DNA from: Actinomadura livida
Lineage (GTDB): Bacteria; Actinomycetota; Actinomycetes; Streptosporangiales; Streptosporangiaceae
Direction: 5' to 3'
Length of the DNA stretch: 64,000 nt
Assembly (NCBI RefSeq): GCF_014648675.1
Contig: NZ_BMRO01000001.1
Coordinates: forward strand, 377,871-441,870
Part shown: positions 1 through 7,790 of the stretch, piece after piece
Position numbering within the stretch: the stretch's first letter is position 1
Layout of the letters: each line of letters opens with the position of its first letter
Translations under genes and position numbers: made by a program
The notes under the pieces: generated by a model
What the model was told of the DNA's origin: nothing
Databases searched by the model: none
The model's input: the letters and a program-made list of their open reading frames with translations, nothing else

Positions 1-597
1 CCGTGGCGCCGCACGTCCGGCATCCACCGCATCCGCAACCGGCGGGCGCTCGCCACCGTCCGCGAGGTGTGGGAGGCCCGCGACCGGATAGCCCGCGAAC
101 GGGACCTGTCCCCCGGCCGGGTGCTGCAGGACGCCGCGATCATAGAGCTGGCGCAGAAGGCACCGAAGACGCCCGGCGAGCTGCAGGCGCTGCCGACGAT
201 GCGGGGCCGCGGCGCCCGCCGCCACCAGTCGGCGTGGCTGCGCGCCGTCGCCCGCGCCCGCGACCTGTCCGAGCGCCGGCTGCCGGAGGCCAACGTCCCC
301 GGCGACGGCCCGCCGCCCGCGCACCGCTGGGCCGACCGCGACCCCGAGGCCGCCAAGCGCCTCACCGCCGCCCGCGCCGTCGTCGCCGCGCTCGCCGACG
401 AGCATTCGATGCCGTCGGAGAACCTCGTCCAGCCCGACACCGTCCGCCGGCTGGCCTGGACGCCGCCGGCGGAGCCGTCGGTCTCGGCGGTGGCCGCCGC
501 GCTGCACGACCTCGGCGCCCGGCGCTGGCAGATCGAGCTCACCGCCCAGCCGATCGCCAAGGCCTTCCTCCGCCTGGAGTGCAAAGGAGATCTCTGA
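1..597 (+). CDS. rnd: Ribonuclease D, C-terminal part (HRDC domains), 5' truncated
   Basis: The frame is open from the first base (WRRTSGIHRIRNRR...) and ends at TGA 595-597, so about 198 residues of the C-terminus are present and the 3'-5' exonuclease (DEDD) domain lies outside the window. The visible part carries a helical HRDC-type segment (SPGRVLQDAAIIELAQKAP, then LPTMRGRGARRHQSAWLRAV), as in actinobacterial RNase D proteins of about 400-430 aa. By family knowledge it trims 3' ends of tRNA and other RNAs. It converges on the acyl-CoA ligase downstream, with a small hairpin between them. The start cannot be assigned. Confidence 0.85.
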   Translation, partial: PWRRTSGIHRIRNRRALATVREVWEARDRIARERDLSPGRVLQDAAIIELAQKAPKTPGELQALPTMRGRGARRHQSAWLRAVARARDLSERRLPEANVPGDGPPPAHRWADRDPEAAKRLTAARAVVAALADEHSMPSENLVQPDTVRRLAWTPPAEPSVSAVAAALHDLGARRWQIELTAQPIAKAFLRLECKGDL

Positions 598-600
598 GCG

Positions 601-652
601 CCTGGACGACGTATTCCGAGGACTGGGTATTCCGAGGACTACGCCGTCCAGG
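601..652. repeat. 8-bp inverted repeat enclosing a 14-bp direct repeat; possible bidirectional terminator
   Basis: CCTGGACG (601-608) and its complement CGTCCAGG (645-652) form perfect arms. The loop holds two copies of GTATTCCGAGGACT (611-624 and 627-640). It lies between the convergent ends of rnd and the acyl-CoA ligase. There is no U tract, so terminator function is only inferred from position. Confidence 0.45.
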
Positions 653-683
653 GCCGGGACCGTACGGCGGGCGGCGGCCGCGT

Positions 684-2339
684 TCAGCGCCCGCTGTAGA
701 AGTCGGCGTACTCCTCGCGCAGCACCTTCTTGTCGAGCTTGCCGACACTGGTCGTGGGCAGTTCGCCGACGACGAGGACCTCGTCGGGCAGCTGCCACTT
801 GGCGAACGTGGCGGACAGGTGCGTCCTGAGCTGGTCGACGTCGACCTCGTGGCCGGGTTCGGGCACGACCAGGGCCACCGGGCGCTCCTGCCACCGGGGG
901 TGCGGCGCACCCACCACCGCGGCCTGCCGGACCGTCGGGTGGCCCATCAGGGCGTTCTCCAGGTCGATCGAGGAGATCCACTCCCCGCCGGACTTGATCA
1001 CGTCCTTGAGCCGGTCGGTGATCTTCAGGTAGCCGTCGGAGGTGATCACCCCGATGTCGCCGCTGCGCCAGTAGCCCCGGTGGAACTTGCCCTCGTCGTC
1101 GGACTTCCAGTAGCTCTCGGTGATCCACGGGCCCCGGATGCAGATCTCCCCCGCCGACTTCCCGTCGTGGGGCAGGAACTCGCCGCCCGACCCCAGCAGC
1201 CGGACGTCCACCCCCGCCACGGGCAGCCCCTGGGAGCGCTTGAGATCCCAGCGCTGCTCCTCGCTCAGCCGCTCCTCCAGGGAGGGCTTGGGCCGGTTGG
1301 ACGTGACCAGCGGCGTGGTCTCGGTGGCGCCGTACCCGTGGATGATCGAGGCCCCGGTCAGGTCGTGGAAGCCCCTGATCAGGCTGAGCGGCGGCTCGGT
1401 GGACCCCGAGATCATCCGCGCCCGGGACAGGTCCGGCGGCTCGGGCAGCGAGCGCAGGTACTCCAGCATCGGCGCGAAGATCGCCGGTGCCCCGTTGGTG
1501 ACCGTGACCGCGTAGTCCACCATCGCCTGGGCCAGCACCCCGATCTCCTCGACGGAGTAGCGCCCCGGCAGGACCACCCGGGCCCGCGCGTAGACGGCCA
1601 CCTGCGGCAGGCCCCAGCACTGGGCGTGGAACATCGGCGTCGTCAGCAGCACGTTGTCGTGGTCGCCGACCGCCTGGTCGGCGGCCCACATCATCGTGTG
1701 CAGCACGATCCCCCGGTGGGAGTAGAACACCCCCTTGGGGCGGCCCGTGGTGCCGGTGGTGTAGCACGCGCTGTAGGCCGAGGTCTCGTCGATCACCGGC
1801 CAGCCGAACTCCTCGTCCTGCCGGGCCAGCAGCGCCTCGTGGTCCAGGGGGTCCGGCAGCGAGGTCTCGATCTCCGCCGGCGGCCGGTCGCTCATCACGA
1901 TCCAGTGCCGCACCTGCGGGCACCGTGCCGCCAGATCCTCGGCCACGCCCAGCAGCGACTCGTCGACGCACACCACCGTGGCGCCCGCGTGCTCCACGAC
2001 GTACGCGAGATCGTCGGCGGCCAGCCGCAGGTTCATCTGCAGCATCACGGCGCCGATCCCGGGGATCGCCCAGTACAGCTCGAAGTGCCGCAGGTGGTTC
2101 CAGTCCAGCACCCCCACCACGTCACCCGCGCGTACGCCGATGCCGTCCAGCATGTTCGCCGTCCGCGCCACCCGGCGCCACGTCGCCTCGTACGACGTGC
2201 TGCGCCACGCGCCGGCCGCGTCCCGGAAGACGATCTCCTGCTCCGGATGGGTCACCACCGCCTGGCGGAACAGGTTCGTGGTGTTCAGCTGGTAGCCGTC
2301 CCCGTGCGTCGACGGATGACCGGTCACGAATTCAGACAA
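684..2339 (-). CDS. AMP-dependent acyl-CoA synthetase (ligase)
   Basis: A 551-aa ANL-superfamily enzyme that adenylates a carboxylic acid and transfers it to CoA. Visible motifs are the P-loop-like YTTGTTGRPKG (about residues 193-203), the GYGATETTP A5-type motif, GYWRSGDIG and the hinge/C-terminal KSGGEWISSIDLENAL. Length and motifs fit medium/long-chain fatty-acyl or aryl-acyl CoA ligases; the acid is not determined. It is the last gene of a minus-strand set (CMD-like, acyl-CoA dehydrogenase, ligase), 87 bp after the dehydrogenase, which suggests activation followed by alpha,beta-dehydrogenation of a side chain. The ATG start has GGAAGG upstream. Confidence 0.9.
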   Translation of the reverse strand: MSEFVTGHPSTHGDGYQLNTTNLFRQAVVTHPEQEIVFRDAAGAWRSTSYEATWRRVARTANMLDGIGVRAGDVVGVLDWNHLRHFELYWAIPGIGAVMLQMNLRLAADDLAYVVEHAGATVVCVDESLLGVAEDLAARCPQVRHWIVMSDRPPAEIETSLPDPLDHEALLARQDEEFGWPVIDETSAYSACYTTGTTGRPKGVFYSHRGIVLHTMMWAADQAVGDHDNVLLTTPMFHAQCWGLPQVAVYARARVVLPGRYSVEEIGVLAQAMVDYAVTVTNGAPAIFAPMLEYLRSLPEPPDLSRARMISGSTEPPLSLIRGFHDLTGASIIHGYGATETTPLVTSNRPKPSLEERLSEEQRWDLKRSQGLPVAGVDVRLLGSGGEFLPHDGKSAGEICIRGPWITESYWKSDDEGKFHRGYWRSGDIGVITSDGYLKITDRLKDVIKSGGEWISSIDLENALMGHPTVRQAAVVGAPHPRWQERPVALVVPEPGHEVDVDQLRTHLSATFAKWQLPDEVLVVGELPTTSVGKLDKKVLREEYADFYSGR

Positions 2340-2426
2340 GGTGTCACCTTCCTTCTGCCCGACTCGCGTCGGGGACTCGAGCGGGACTCCACTTCCCTCG
2401 GGCGCCCCACGGCGGCCCCGGGGTGC

Positions 2427-3617
2427 TCAGCGCAGTCCGAACTCCCAGTTGCCTCCGTCGCGGTACTGCGAGAGCACCCGCCGGCCCACGCTCTGCACGT
2501 GCACCTCGTCCGGTCCGTCGTACAGCCGGGCGAAGCGGGCCGCCCGGTACATGAAGCTCAGCGGCAGATCATCGGTGAGGCCCGCCGCGCCGTGCACCTG
2601 CAGCGCCCGGTCGACGACGTTGTGCAGCATCCGCGCGCCCACCACCTTGATCGCGCCGATCTCCACCCGGGCCTCGTCGCCGCGGTCGATCTGCTCCGCG
2701 GCGGCCAGCGTCATCATCCTGGCCGCGGAGATCTCGGTGTAGGAGTCGAAGACGAACTGCTGCATCAGCTGCTTGTCCGCCAGCGGGCCGCCGAACGCCT
2801 CCCGCTCCCGCAGCCGGCGGCACATCAGGTCGAACGCCCGCTGCGCCTGGCCCAGCCAGCGCATCGCGTGGAAGATGCGGCCCGGCCCGAGGCGCTCCTG
2901 GGCGATCCGGAAGCCGTTGCCGCGCTCCCCCAGCAGGTTGGCCTCGGGGACGCGGACGTTGTCGTAGACGACCTCGTAGTGGCCGTGCTCGATGCCCAGC
3001 ACCGGGGTGTCGCGCTCGATCACATAGCCGGGGGTGTCGGTGGGCACCAGGATCATGCTGAACGCGGAGTGCGCGGGCGCGTCGGTCTCGGTGCGGCACA
3101 TCACGGTCGTGTACGCCGCCTGCTTCGCCCCGGTGGTGAACCACTTGCGCCCGTTGATCAGCCATTCGCCGTCCCGGAGCACCGCCGTGGTCCGGATGCC
3201 GGTGGGGTCCGAGCCCGCGACGCCGGGCTCGGTCATGGCGAAGCTGGGCGAGATCTCGCCGGCCACCAGCGGCCGCAGGTACCGCTCGCGCCACTGCGGG
3301 GCGGCGTGCCCGTGCAGCATGAGCGAGTCCTGCAGCGTCCAGGTGCCCAGCGCGAGCTGCCCGAACTCGCTGCGTCCCTGGACCTCGTTGATGAAGACGT
3401 AGTCCAGGAAGGGCAGTCCCCCGCCGCCCAGCTCGGCCGGGTGCCCGAGCGCCCAGAGGCCCTCGTCCTTGGCCTCCCGCTGCAGGCGGGCGAGGAGCGC
3501 CTCGGCCTCCGCGCCGCCCCGGTGCAGCACGGGCTCCGCCGGCTCGACCCGCTCGACGACGAAGTCGTGGACGCGCGCCCTGAGCCGGTGCAGGTGTTCG
3601 GGGACGTGCGAGCCCAT
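2427..3617 (-). CDS. Acyl-CoA dehydrogenase
   Basis: A 396-aa FAD-dependent acyl-CoA dehydrogenase. The middle beta-domain signature FAMTEPGVAGSDP and the substrate/FAD segment WFTTGAKQAAYTTVMCRT are present. The C-terminal helical domain ends with YDGPDEVHVQSVGRRVL, where Asp occupies the region of the catalytic base, as in the ACAD10/11-like branch. It would oxidise an acyl-CoA to the 2-enoyl-CoA using an electron-transfer flavoprotein. It lies between the CMD-like gene and the acyl-CoA ligase on the same strand, so it probably acts on the CoA ester made by the ligase. A G-rich Shine-Dalgarno, AAGGAGG, is 6-7 nt before ATG. Confidence 0.92.
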   Translation of the reverse strand: MGSHVPEHLHRLRARVHDFVVERVEPAEPVLHRGGAEAEALLARLQREAKDEGLWALGHPAELGGGGLPFLDYVFINEVQGRSEFGQLALGTWTLQDSLMLHGHAAPQWRERYLRPLVAGEISPSFAMTEPGVAGSDPTGIRTTAVLRDGEWLINGRKWFTTGAKQAAYTTVMCRTETDAPAHSAFSMILVPTDTPGYVIERDTPVLGIEHGHYEVVYDNVRVPEANLLGERGNGFRIAQERLGPGRIFHAMRWLGQAQRAFDLMCRRLREREAFGGPLADKQLMQQFVFDSYTEISAARMMTLAAAEQIDRGDEARVEIGAIKVVGARMLHNVVDRALQVHGAAGLTDDLPLSFMYRAARFARLYDGPDEVHVQSVGRRVLSQYRDGGNWEFGLR

Positions 3618-3696
3618 CAGCGGTCCTCCTTCGGGTGCGGCGGGTGCGGGGCGGCGGGCTCGCCGCTCCCCGCGGGACGGGACGCCGCGGGGCCGG

Positions 3697-4344
3697 TCAT
3701 GCTTCCGGGTGGCTGATCGCGGCGCCCAGGTCGAGGCCCTGGAAGTCGCCGGGCGCCGCGACCTCGGTGATCGGGTCGTCGCGGTCGTCGAACTCCAGCC
3801 GCAGCGCCCTGGTCATCGTGGCGTGCATGTCGTAGAGGCAGGTGATGTAGGTCAGTTCGAGGACCTCCTCGTCGGACAGCTCCGCGCGCAGGGCCTCGAA
3901 GACGGCCTCGTCCACGCGCCCGCCCGCCATCACCAGCGCGTCGGTGTAGGCCAGCACGGCGCGCTCCAGCGGCGAGAACAGCGTCGAGACCTCCCAGGAC
4001 CGGACGGCCTCGATCTTCTCCTCGGCGAGGCCGAGCGACCGCAGGGCCTTGCAGTGCTGGGAGTAGACGAACTGGCTGCCCCGGGTCCAGCCGGCCCGGG
4101 TCTGGCCCAGCTCGCGCAGGACGGGGTCCAGCTTCCGGTCCGGGTTCCGGTAGAGGGAGAACCCGCTCACGGCGTGCCGGAAGACGTCGGGGACCAGTGC
4201 GAACACCGTCCACCAGTCACCGGGGGTGCCCGTGGACGTGCCCGGCTCCTCGACCGGGTCGCGGTCGGGGAACAGGCGCTGGTACATGGCGAGGATGACC
4301 TCGTCCTGGACTTCGGCGCGGCGGACCTGGCGCAAACGCGGCAT
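3697..4344 (-). CDS. Carboxymuconolactone decarboxylase (CMD)-family protein
   Basis: 215 aa from the ATG at 4344 (MPRLRQV), chosen over an in-frame start 9 codons upstream because AGGAGA lies 6 nt before it. The conserved CMD core is seen in WTRGSQFVYSQHCKALRSLGL and LTYITCLYDMHATMTRAL. The family includes true carboxymuconolactone decarboxylases and AhpD-like peroxidases. The CxxC redox motif of AhpD is missing here (SQHC only), so a peroxidase role is unlikely. It is the first gene of the minus-strand operon and is divergent from the Rieske dioxygenase operon. Exact activity is unknown. Confidence 0.8.
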   Translation of the reverse strand: MPRLRQVRRAEVQDEVILAMYQRLFPDRDPVEEPGTSTGTPGDWWTVFALVPDVFRHAVSGFSLYRNPDRKLDPVLRELGQTRAGWTRGSQFVYSQHCKALRSLGLAEEKIEAVRSWEVSTLFSPLERAVLAYTDALVMAGGRVDEAVFEALRAELSDEEVLELTYITCLYDMHATMTRALRLEFDDRDDPITEVAAPGDFQGLDLGAAISHPEA

Positions 4345-4381
4345 CTCTATCTCCTGGCGGCTAGAAAACACGGGCGAGTTC

Positions 4382-4395
4382 TCTTGATATCAGAA
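4382..4395. promoter_or_regulatory. Near-palindrome TCTTGATATCAGAA in the divergent CMD/dioxygenase promoter region
   Basis: The sequence is one base short of the perfect palindrome TCTTGATATCAAGA. It lies between the divergent CMD-like gene and the ring-hydroxylating dioxygenase operon, just upstream of a -35-like TTGACA (4405-4410). MarR-type sites have this general form. The assignment is inference. Confidence 0.35.
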
Positions 4396-4404
4396 ACGTG
4401 CTCC

Positions 4405-4444
4405 TTGACACGGGAAGACCCTCGGTCCCAGAATACATTTCTGG
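4405..4444 (+). promoter_or_regulatory. Dioxygenase operon promoter with 17-bp IclR-like palindrome
   Basis: A consensus -35 TTGACA is at 4405-4410, with an AT-rich -10 region (GAATACAT) about 20 nt further on. Overlapping the -10 region is CCAGAATACATTTCTGG (4428-4444), with perfect 6-bp arms CCAGAA/TTCTGG and a 5-bp centre. A related site, CGGAAACTGTTTCTGG, is upstream of the VOC gene at 20560-20575. IclR-family operators often have a GGAAA-N-TTTCC form, and an IclR gene lies in the cluster at 18630. Overlap with the -10 region suggests repression. Confidence 0.5.
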
Positions 4445-4463
4445 CCCACAGAAAGAGGTCCCC

Positions 4464-5846
4464 GTGTTCGACCCGTCCGACGTCGTCGACCACGTGCGCA
4501 ACGGGATGCTGCCCGCGCACATCTACAACGACTCCGAGATCTTCGCCGCGGAGCGCGACGCGATCTTCTCCCGCTCCTGGGTCTTCCTGGCGCACGAGTC
4601 GGAGATCCCCCAGGTCGGTGACTACGTGGTGCGCCGCGTCATGGAGAACTCCTTCATCGTCAGCCGCGCCGGCGACGGCGCGGTGCACGCCATGTTCAAC
4701 ATGTGCCTGCACCGCGGCATGCAGGTGTGCCGCGCCGAGCAGGGCAACGCCTCCCACTTCCGCTGCCCGTACCACGGGTGGTCCTACCGCAACGACGGCC
4801 GCATCGTGGGCCTGCCCTTCCACCGGGAGGCGTACGGCGGCGAGACCGGCTTCAGCAAGCGCGGGCAGCGGCTCCTGCCCGCCCCGGCGATGGACACCGT
4901 CAACGGCATGATCTTCGTGTCGCTGGACCCCGAGGCGCCCCCGCTGCGCGAGTTCCTCGGCGACTTCGCGTTCTACCTCGACTACTACACCCGGCAGAGC
5001 CCGAGCGGGGTCGAGGTGCTCGGACCCCAGCGGTGGCGGGTCAAGGCGAACTGGAAGATCGGCGCGGAGAACTTCGCCGGGGACATGTACCACACCCCGC
5101 AGACCCACGCGAGCGTCGTGGAGATCGGGCTCTTCCGCGAGCCGAAGGCCGAGAAGCGCAAGGACGGCGCGACCTACTGGGCCACCAGCGGCGGGGGCAC
5201 CACCTACAAGCTGCCGCCGGGGACGCTCGAGGAGCGCCTGCGCTACGTCGGCTACCCCGACGAGATGGTCGAGCGGATGAAGGGGGCGTGGTCGGCCGAG
5301 CAGCTCGACCTGATCGGCCGCGACGGCTTCATGGTCTCCGCGGCGTCGGTCTTCCCGAACCTCAGCCTCGTCCACAACTGGCCCAAGGTGGCCGACTCCG
5401 ACGACGTCCTCCCCTTCGTGTCACTGCGGCAGTGGCAGCCGATCAGCGAGAACGAGACCGAGGTGCTGTCCTGGTTCCTGGTCGACAAGGAGGCTCCGGA
5501 GGAGTTCAAGGCGCTGTCCTACAAGGCCTACCTGATGTGCTTCGGCAGCAGCGGGATGTTCGAGCAGGACGACGTGGAGAACTGGGTCTCGCTGACCGCC
5601 ACCGCCGCGGGCACCATGGCGCGGCGGCTCCTCCTCAACGGCCGCATGGGCATGCTGCCCGACGGCTCGACCATCGCCCCGGCCCTGGGCGGCGACGAGT
5701 GGGCGGGCCCCGGCGAGTCCCGGATCGGGTACGGCGAGTACAACCAGCGCCACCTCATGAACCGCTGGGCCGACCTCATCGAGGCCGGGCCCGCGCGGAC
5801 CGCGGCCGTCACCGTCGGCACCCCGGGAGAGGACGCCGCCCGATGA
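4464..5846 (+). CDS. Aromatic ring-hydroxylating dioxygenase, large (alpha) subunit
   Basis: 460 aa from GTG 4464, which has AAAGAGG 5 nt upstream; an in-frame ATG at 4398 overlaps the promoter and is less likely. The Rieske [2Fe-2S] motif is C81-x-H83 ... C101-x2-H104 (CLH and CPYHGW). The mononuclear iron site is H210 and H215 (DMYHTPQTH) with D369 or D370 in FEQDDVENW, the usual 2-His-1-carboxylate set. It would insert both atoms of O2 into an arene to give a cis-dihydrodiol, using electrons from the ferredoxin and reductase encoded downstream. It overlaps the beta subunit gene by 4 bp. Phenylpropionate/biphenyl-like branches are the closest general match; substrate unknown. Confidence 0.95.
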   Translation: MFDPSDVVDHVRNGMLPAHIYNDSEIFAAERDAIFSRSWVFLAHESEIPQVGDYVVRRVMENSFIVSRAGDGAVHAMFNMCLHRGMQVCRAEQGNASHFRCPYHGWSYRNDGRIVGLPFHREAYGGETGFSKRGQRLLPAPAMDTVNGMIFVSLDPEAPPLREFLGDFAFYLDYYTRQSPSGVEVLGPQRWRVKANWKIGAENFAGDMYHTPQTHASVVEIGLFREPKAEKRKDGATYWATSGGGTTYKLPPGTLEERLRYVGYPDEMVERMKGAWSAEQLDLIGRDGFMVSAASVFPNLSLVHNWPKVADSDDVLPFVSLRQWQPISENETEVLSWFLVDKEAPEEFKALSYKAYLMCFGSSGMFEQDDVENWVSLTATAAGTMARRLLLNGRMGMLPDGSTIAPALGGDEWAGPGESRIGYGEYNQRHLMNRWADLIEAGPARTAAVTVGTPGEDAAR

Positions 5847-6430
5847 CCGCGCACATCCCCGTCTCCTCCGCCGACAGCCCGCTCGGCGCGCACGCGACCA
5901 AGGCCGCCCCGGTGGGCGATCCGCTCCCGTTCGCCGATCCGGTGCACCTGGCCGCCCACCAGTGGCTGGTCGACGAGACCTACCTGCTGGACCGGCAGGA
6001 GCTCGAGGAGTGGCTCGCCCGGATGACCGGGGACGTCCACTACTACATGCCGATCCGGGTCACGACGTCGCTGGGCACCGGCTACGACACCGCCCGGCGG
6101 ATGGCGCACTTCGACGAGGACCTCTACTCCCTGCAGCGCCGGGTCGCCCGGCTGCGCACCGAGCACGCCTGGACCGAGGACCCGCCCTCGCGGCTGCGCC
6201 ACCACCTGTCCAACGTGCGCACCTTCGCGACCGACGTGCCCGGGGAGATCCTCGTGGAGTCGGCGGTCCTGCTCTTCCGCAGCCGCGGCGACGTCAACGA
6301 GCCGTCGCTGATCTCGGCGGGGCGCAGCGACGTGCTCCGGGACGTCGGCGGCGCCTGGCGGCTCGCCCGCCGCCACATCGCGGTCGACGAGTCGGTGCTC
6401 CGCACCCAGAACCTGGCGGTCTTCCTGTGA
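5843..6430 (+). CDS. Aromatic ring-hydroxylating dioxygenase, small (beta) subunit
   Basis: 195 aa, starting at the ATGA overlap with the alpha subunit. It has the cone-shaped SnoaL-like fold sequence of dioxygenase beta subunits: HQWLVDETYLLDRQELEEWLARM, then DVHYYMPIRVT, and a closing WRLARRHIAVDESVL. By family knowledge it packs with alpha in an alpha3beta3 hexamer and is structural rather than catalytic. Its stop overlaps the GTG of the next gene. Confidence 0.93.
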   Translation: MTAHIPVSSADSPLGAHATKAAPVGDPLPFADPVHLAAHQWLVDETYLLDRQELEEWLARMTGDVHYYMPIRVTTSLGTGYDTARRMAHFDEDLYSLQRRVARLRTEHAWTEDPPSRLRHHLSNVRTFATDVPGEILVESAVLLFRSRGDVNEPSLISAGRSDVLRDVGGAWRLARRHIAVDESVLRTQNLAVFL

Positions 6431-6768
6431 GCGCGCACTGGGAGGGCGAGCGCGAGGACCGGGACCGCGCCAGGGCGGCCGCGGAGGAGCTGGCGGCCCT
6501 GCGGGCCGGGCGGGTCGGCGAGCCCCTGACCCTCGGCAACGAGTTCTCCGAGGTGCGGGTGAGCCTCGTGCAGACCCGCAACGGCGTGCGCCTGCTGATC
6601 GAGGCGACCAAGTCCGGCCAGTGGGTCACCCTGGACCCGCTGGAACTCGAAGCCCTGACTTGGCAGGCACCGGCGACGTTCTCCGCGATGGTCGGCCACC
6701 CGTTCTCCTCCCTGTTCCCCGACCAGGGCGACGACAGCGAGCATGACGCGAGGGAGTCGGCCTCATGA
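6427..6768 (+). CDS. Uncharacterised 113-aa protein inside the dioxygenase operon
   Basis: GTG at 6427 overlaps the beta-subunit stop (GTGA), and the gene ends overlapping the ATG of the SDR gene, so it is translationally coupled on both sides. The charged N-terminus (EGEREDRDRARAAAEELAALRAGR) is followed by beta-rich segments (VRVSLVQTRNGVRLLIEATKS, QWVTLDPLELEALTWQ) and an acidic C-terminus. No known domain was recognised, and there is no signal peptide or membrane segment. Its fixed place between the oxygenase and the dihydrodiol dehydrogenase suggests an accessory or assembly role (inference). Small proteins at this position are sometimes misannotated as dihydrodiol dehydrogenases. Confidence 0.8.
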   Translation: MSAHWEGEREDRDRARAAAEELAALRAGRVGEPLTLGNEFSEVRVSLVQTRNGVRLLIEATKSGQWVTLDPLELEALTWQAPATFSAMVGHPFSSLFPDQGDDSEHDARESAS

Positions 6769-7550
6769 GCGCCCCCGTGCTGGACGGCCGGCGGGCACTG
6801 GTCGTCGGCGCCGGTTCGGGCATCGGCCGTGCGGTGGTGGAACGGTTCGTCGCCGAGGGCGCGGCCGTGGTGGCCGTGGAGCGCGACGAGGCCAAGTGCG
6901 AGGATCTGCGCAAGTCGGTGCCCGGCATCGACGTCGTCCAAGGCGACGCCTGCGAGTCCTCGGTCAACCGGGAAGCCGTGGACCGGTGCAGAGAACTGCA
7001 CGCCGGGCTGGACACGCTGGTCCACTGCGTCGGCATCTTCGACTTCTACCGCTCCCTCGACGCCGTCGACGAGGACGCCTTCGACGACGCCTTCGACGAG
7101 ATGTTCTCGGTCAACGTGCGCGCGGCCATGCACGGCGTCCGCGCCGCGCTGCCGGAGCTGCGGCGCAGCGGCGGGAACATCGTGCTGACGGAGTCGACGT
7201 CCGCCTACCAGCCGGGCCGGGGCGGCGCGCTCTACGTCTCGACCAAGTTCGCGATCCGCGGGCTGCGCATCGCGCTGGCCCACGACCTCGCCCCCGAGGT
7301 CCGCGTCAACAGCGTCGCCCCCGGAGGCACCGTCGGCACCCGGCTGGCCGGCGCGCGGGCGCTGGGGCTCGACCAGCAGCGCCTCGACGGCCCCGACCGC
7401 GCCGCGGACATCGCGTCCCGGGTGCCGCTGGGGATCGCCCTGTCCGGTGAGGACCACGCCTGGAGCTACCTGTTCCTGGCGTCCCCGATGTCCCGCGGGA
7501 TGACGGGCACCGTCCTCCACAGCGACGGCGGCGTCGGCATCAAGGGCTGA
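6765..7550 (+). CDS. Short-chain dehydrogenase, probable cis-dihydrodiol dehydrogenase
   Basis: 261 aa, classical SDR. The NAD(H) glycine motif is G15-A-G-S-G-I-G21, and the catalytic set is S144, Y157, K161 (ESTSAY...ALYVSTK). A C-terminal GTVLHSDGGVGIKG completes the fold. In dioxygenase operons this enzyme rearomatises the cis-dihydrodiol to a catechol with NAD+ reduction, and the position here after the oxygenase genes supports that. It overlaps the upstream 113-aa gene by 4 bp. Confidence 0.9.
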   Translation: MSAPVLDGRRALVVGAGSGIGRAVVERFVAEGAAVVAVERDEAKCEDLRKSVPGIDVVQGDACESSVNREAVDRCRELHAGLDTLVHCVGIFDFYRSLDAVDEDAFDDAFDEMFSVNVRAAMHGVRAALPELRRSGGNIVLTESTSAYQPGRGGALYVSTKFAIRGLRIALAHDLAPEVRVNSVAPGGTVGTRLAGARALGLDQQRLDGPDRAADIASRVPLGIALSGEDHAWSYLFLASPMSRGMTGTVLHSDGGVGIKG

Positions 7551-7592
7551 CGCCGCGCCCACCGACAACGACACGAGAACCAGGAGTCCCGA

Positions 7593-7790
7593 GTGCCCAT
7601 CCTGAAGGCGGACGCCGCGGCCTGCCAGGGGTATGCCAGCTGCGTCATCGCGGCCGACGACTACTTCGACATCGATGACGACGGCCTCGTCGTGCTGCTG
7701 TCCACCGAGGTCCCCGAGGCCGACCGCGAGCGGGTCGACCGCGCGGCCCGCGCCTGCCCCGCCGCGGCTCTCCGGCTCGAGGGAGCATGA
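7593..7790 (+). CDS. [3Fe-4S]-type ferredoxin
   Basis: 65 aa from GTG 7593, with CAGGAG about 7 nt upstream. Cysteines C11, C17 and C55 (C-x5-C ... CP) match small actinobacterial ferredoxins holding a 3Fe-4S cluster, or a 4Fe-4S cluster with one non-Cys ligand; the usual second-position residue is Tyr here (CQGYASC). It is highly acidic, as electron carriers are. It sits between the SDR and the ferredoxin reductase, so it should carry electrons to the Rieske oxygenase, in place of the Rieske ferredoxin found in many proteobacterial systems. Confidence 0.92.
   Translation: MPILKADAAACQGYASCVIAADDYFDIDDDGLVVLLSTEVPEADRERVDRAARACPAAALRLEGA

Noticed and set aside
3..3716. Very long plus-strand open frame (about 1,237 codons)
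   Set aside because: It runs antisense to the acyl-CoA ligase and dehydrogenase and is Arg/Pro/Gly-rich without domains, a known artefact of high-GC DNA with few stops.
3697..4344. CMD-like protein as an AhpD-type peroxidase
   Set aside because: The CxxC motif needed for the redox reaction is absent.
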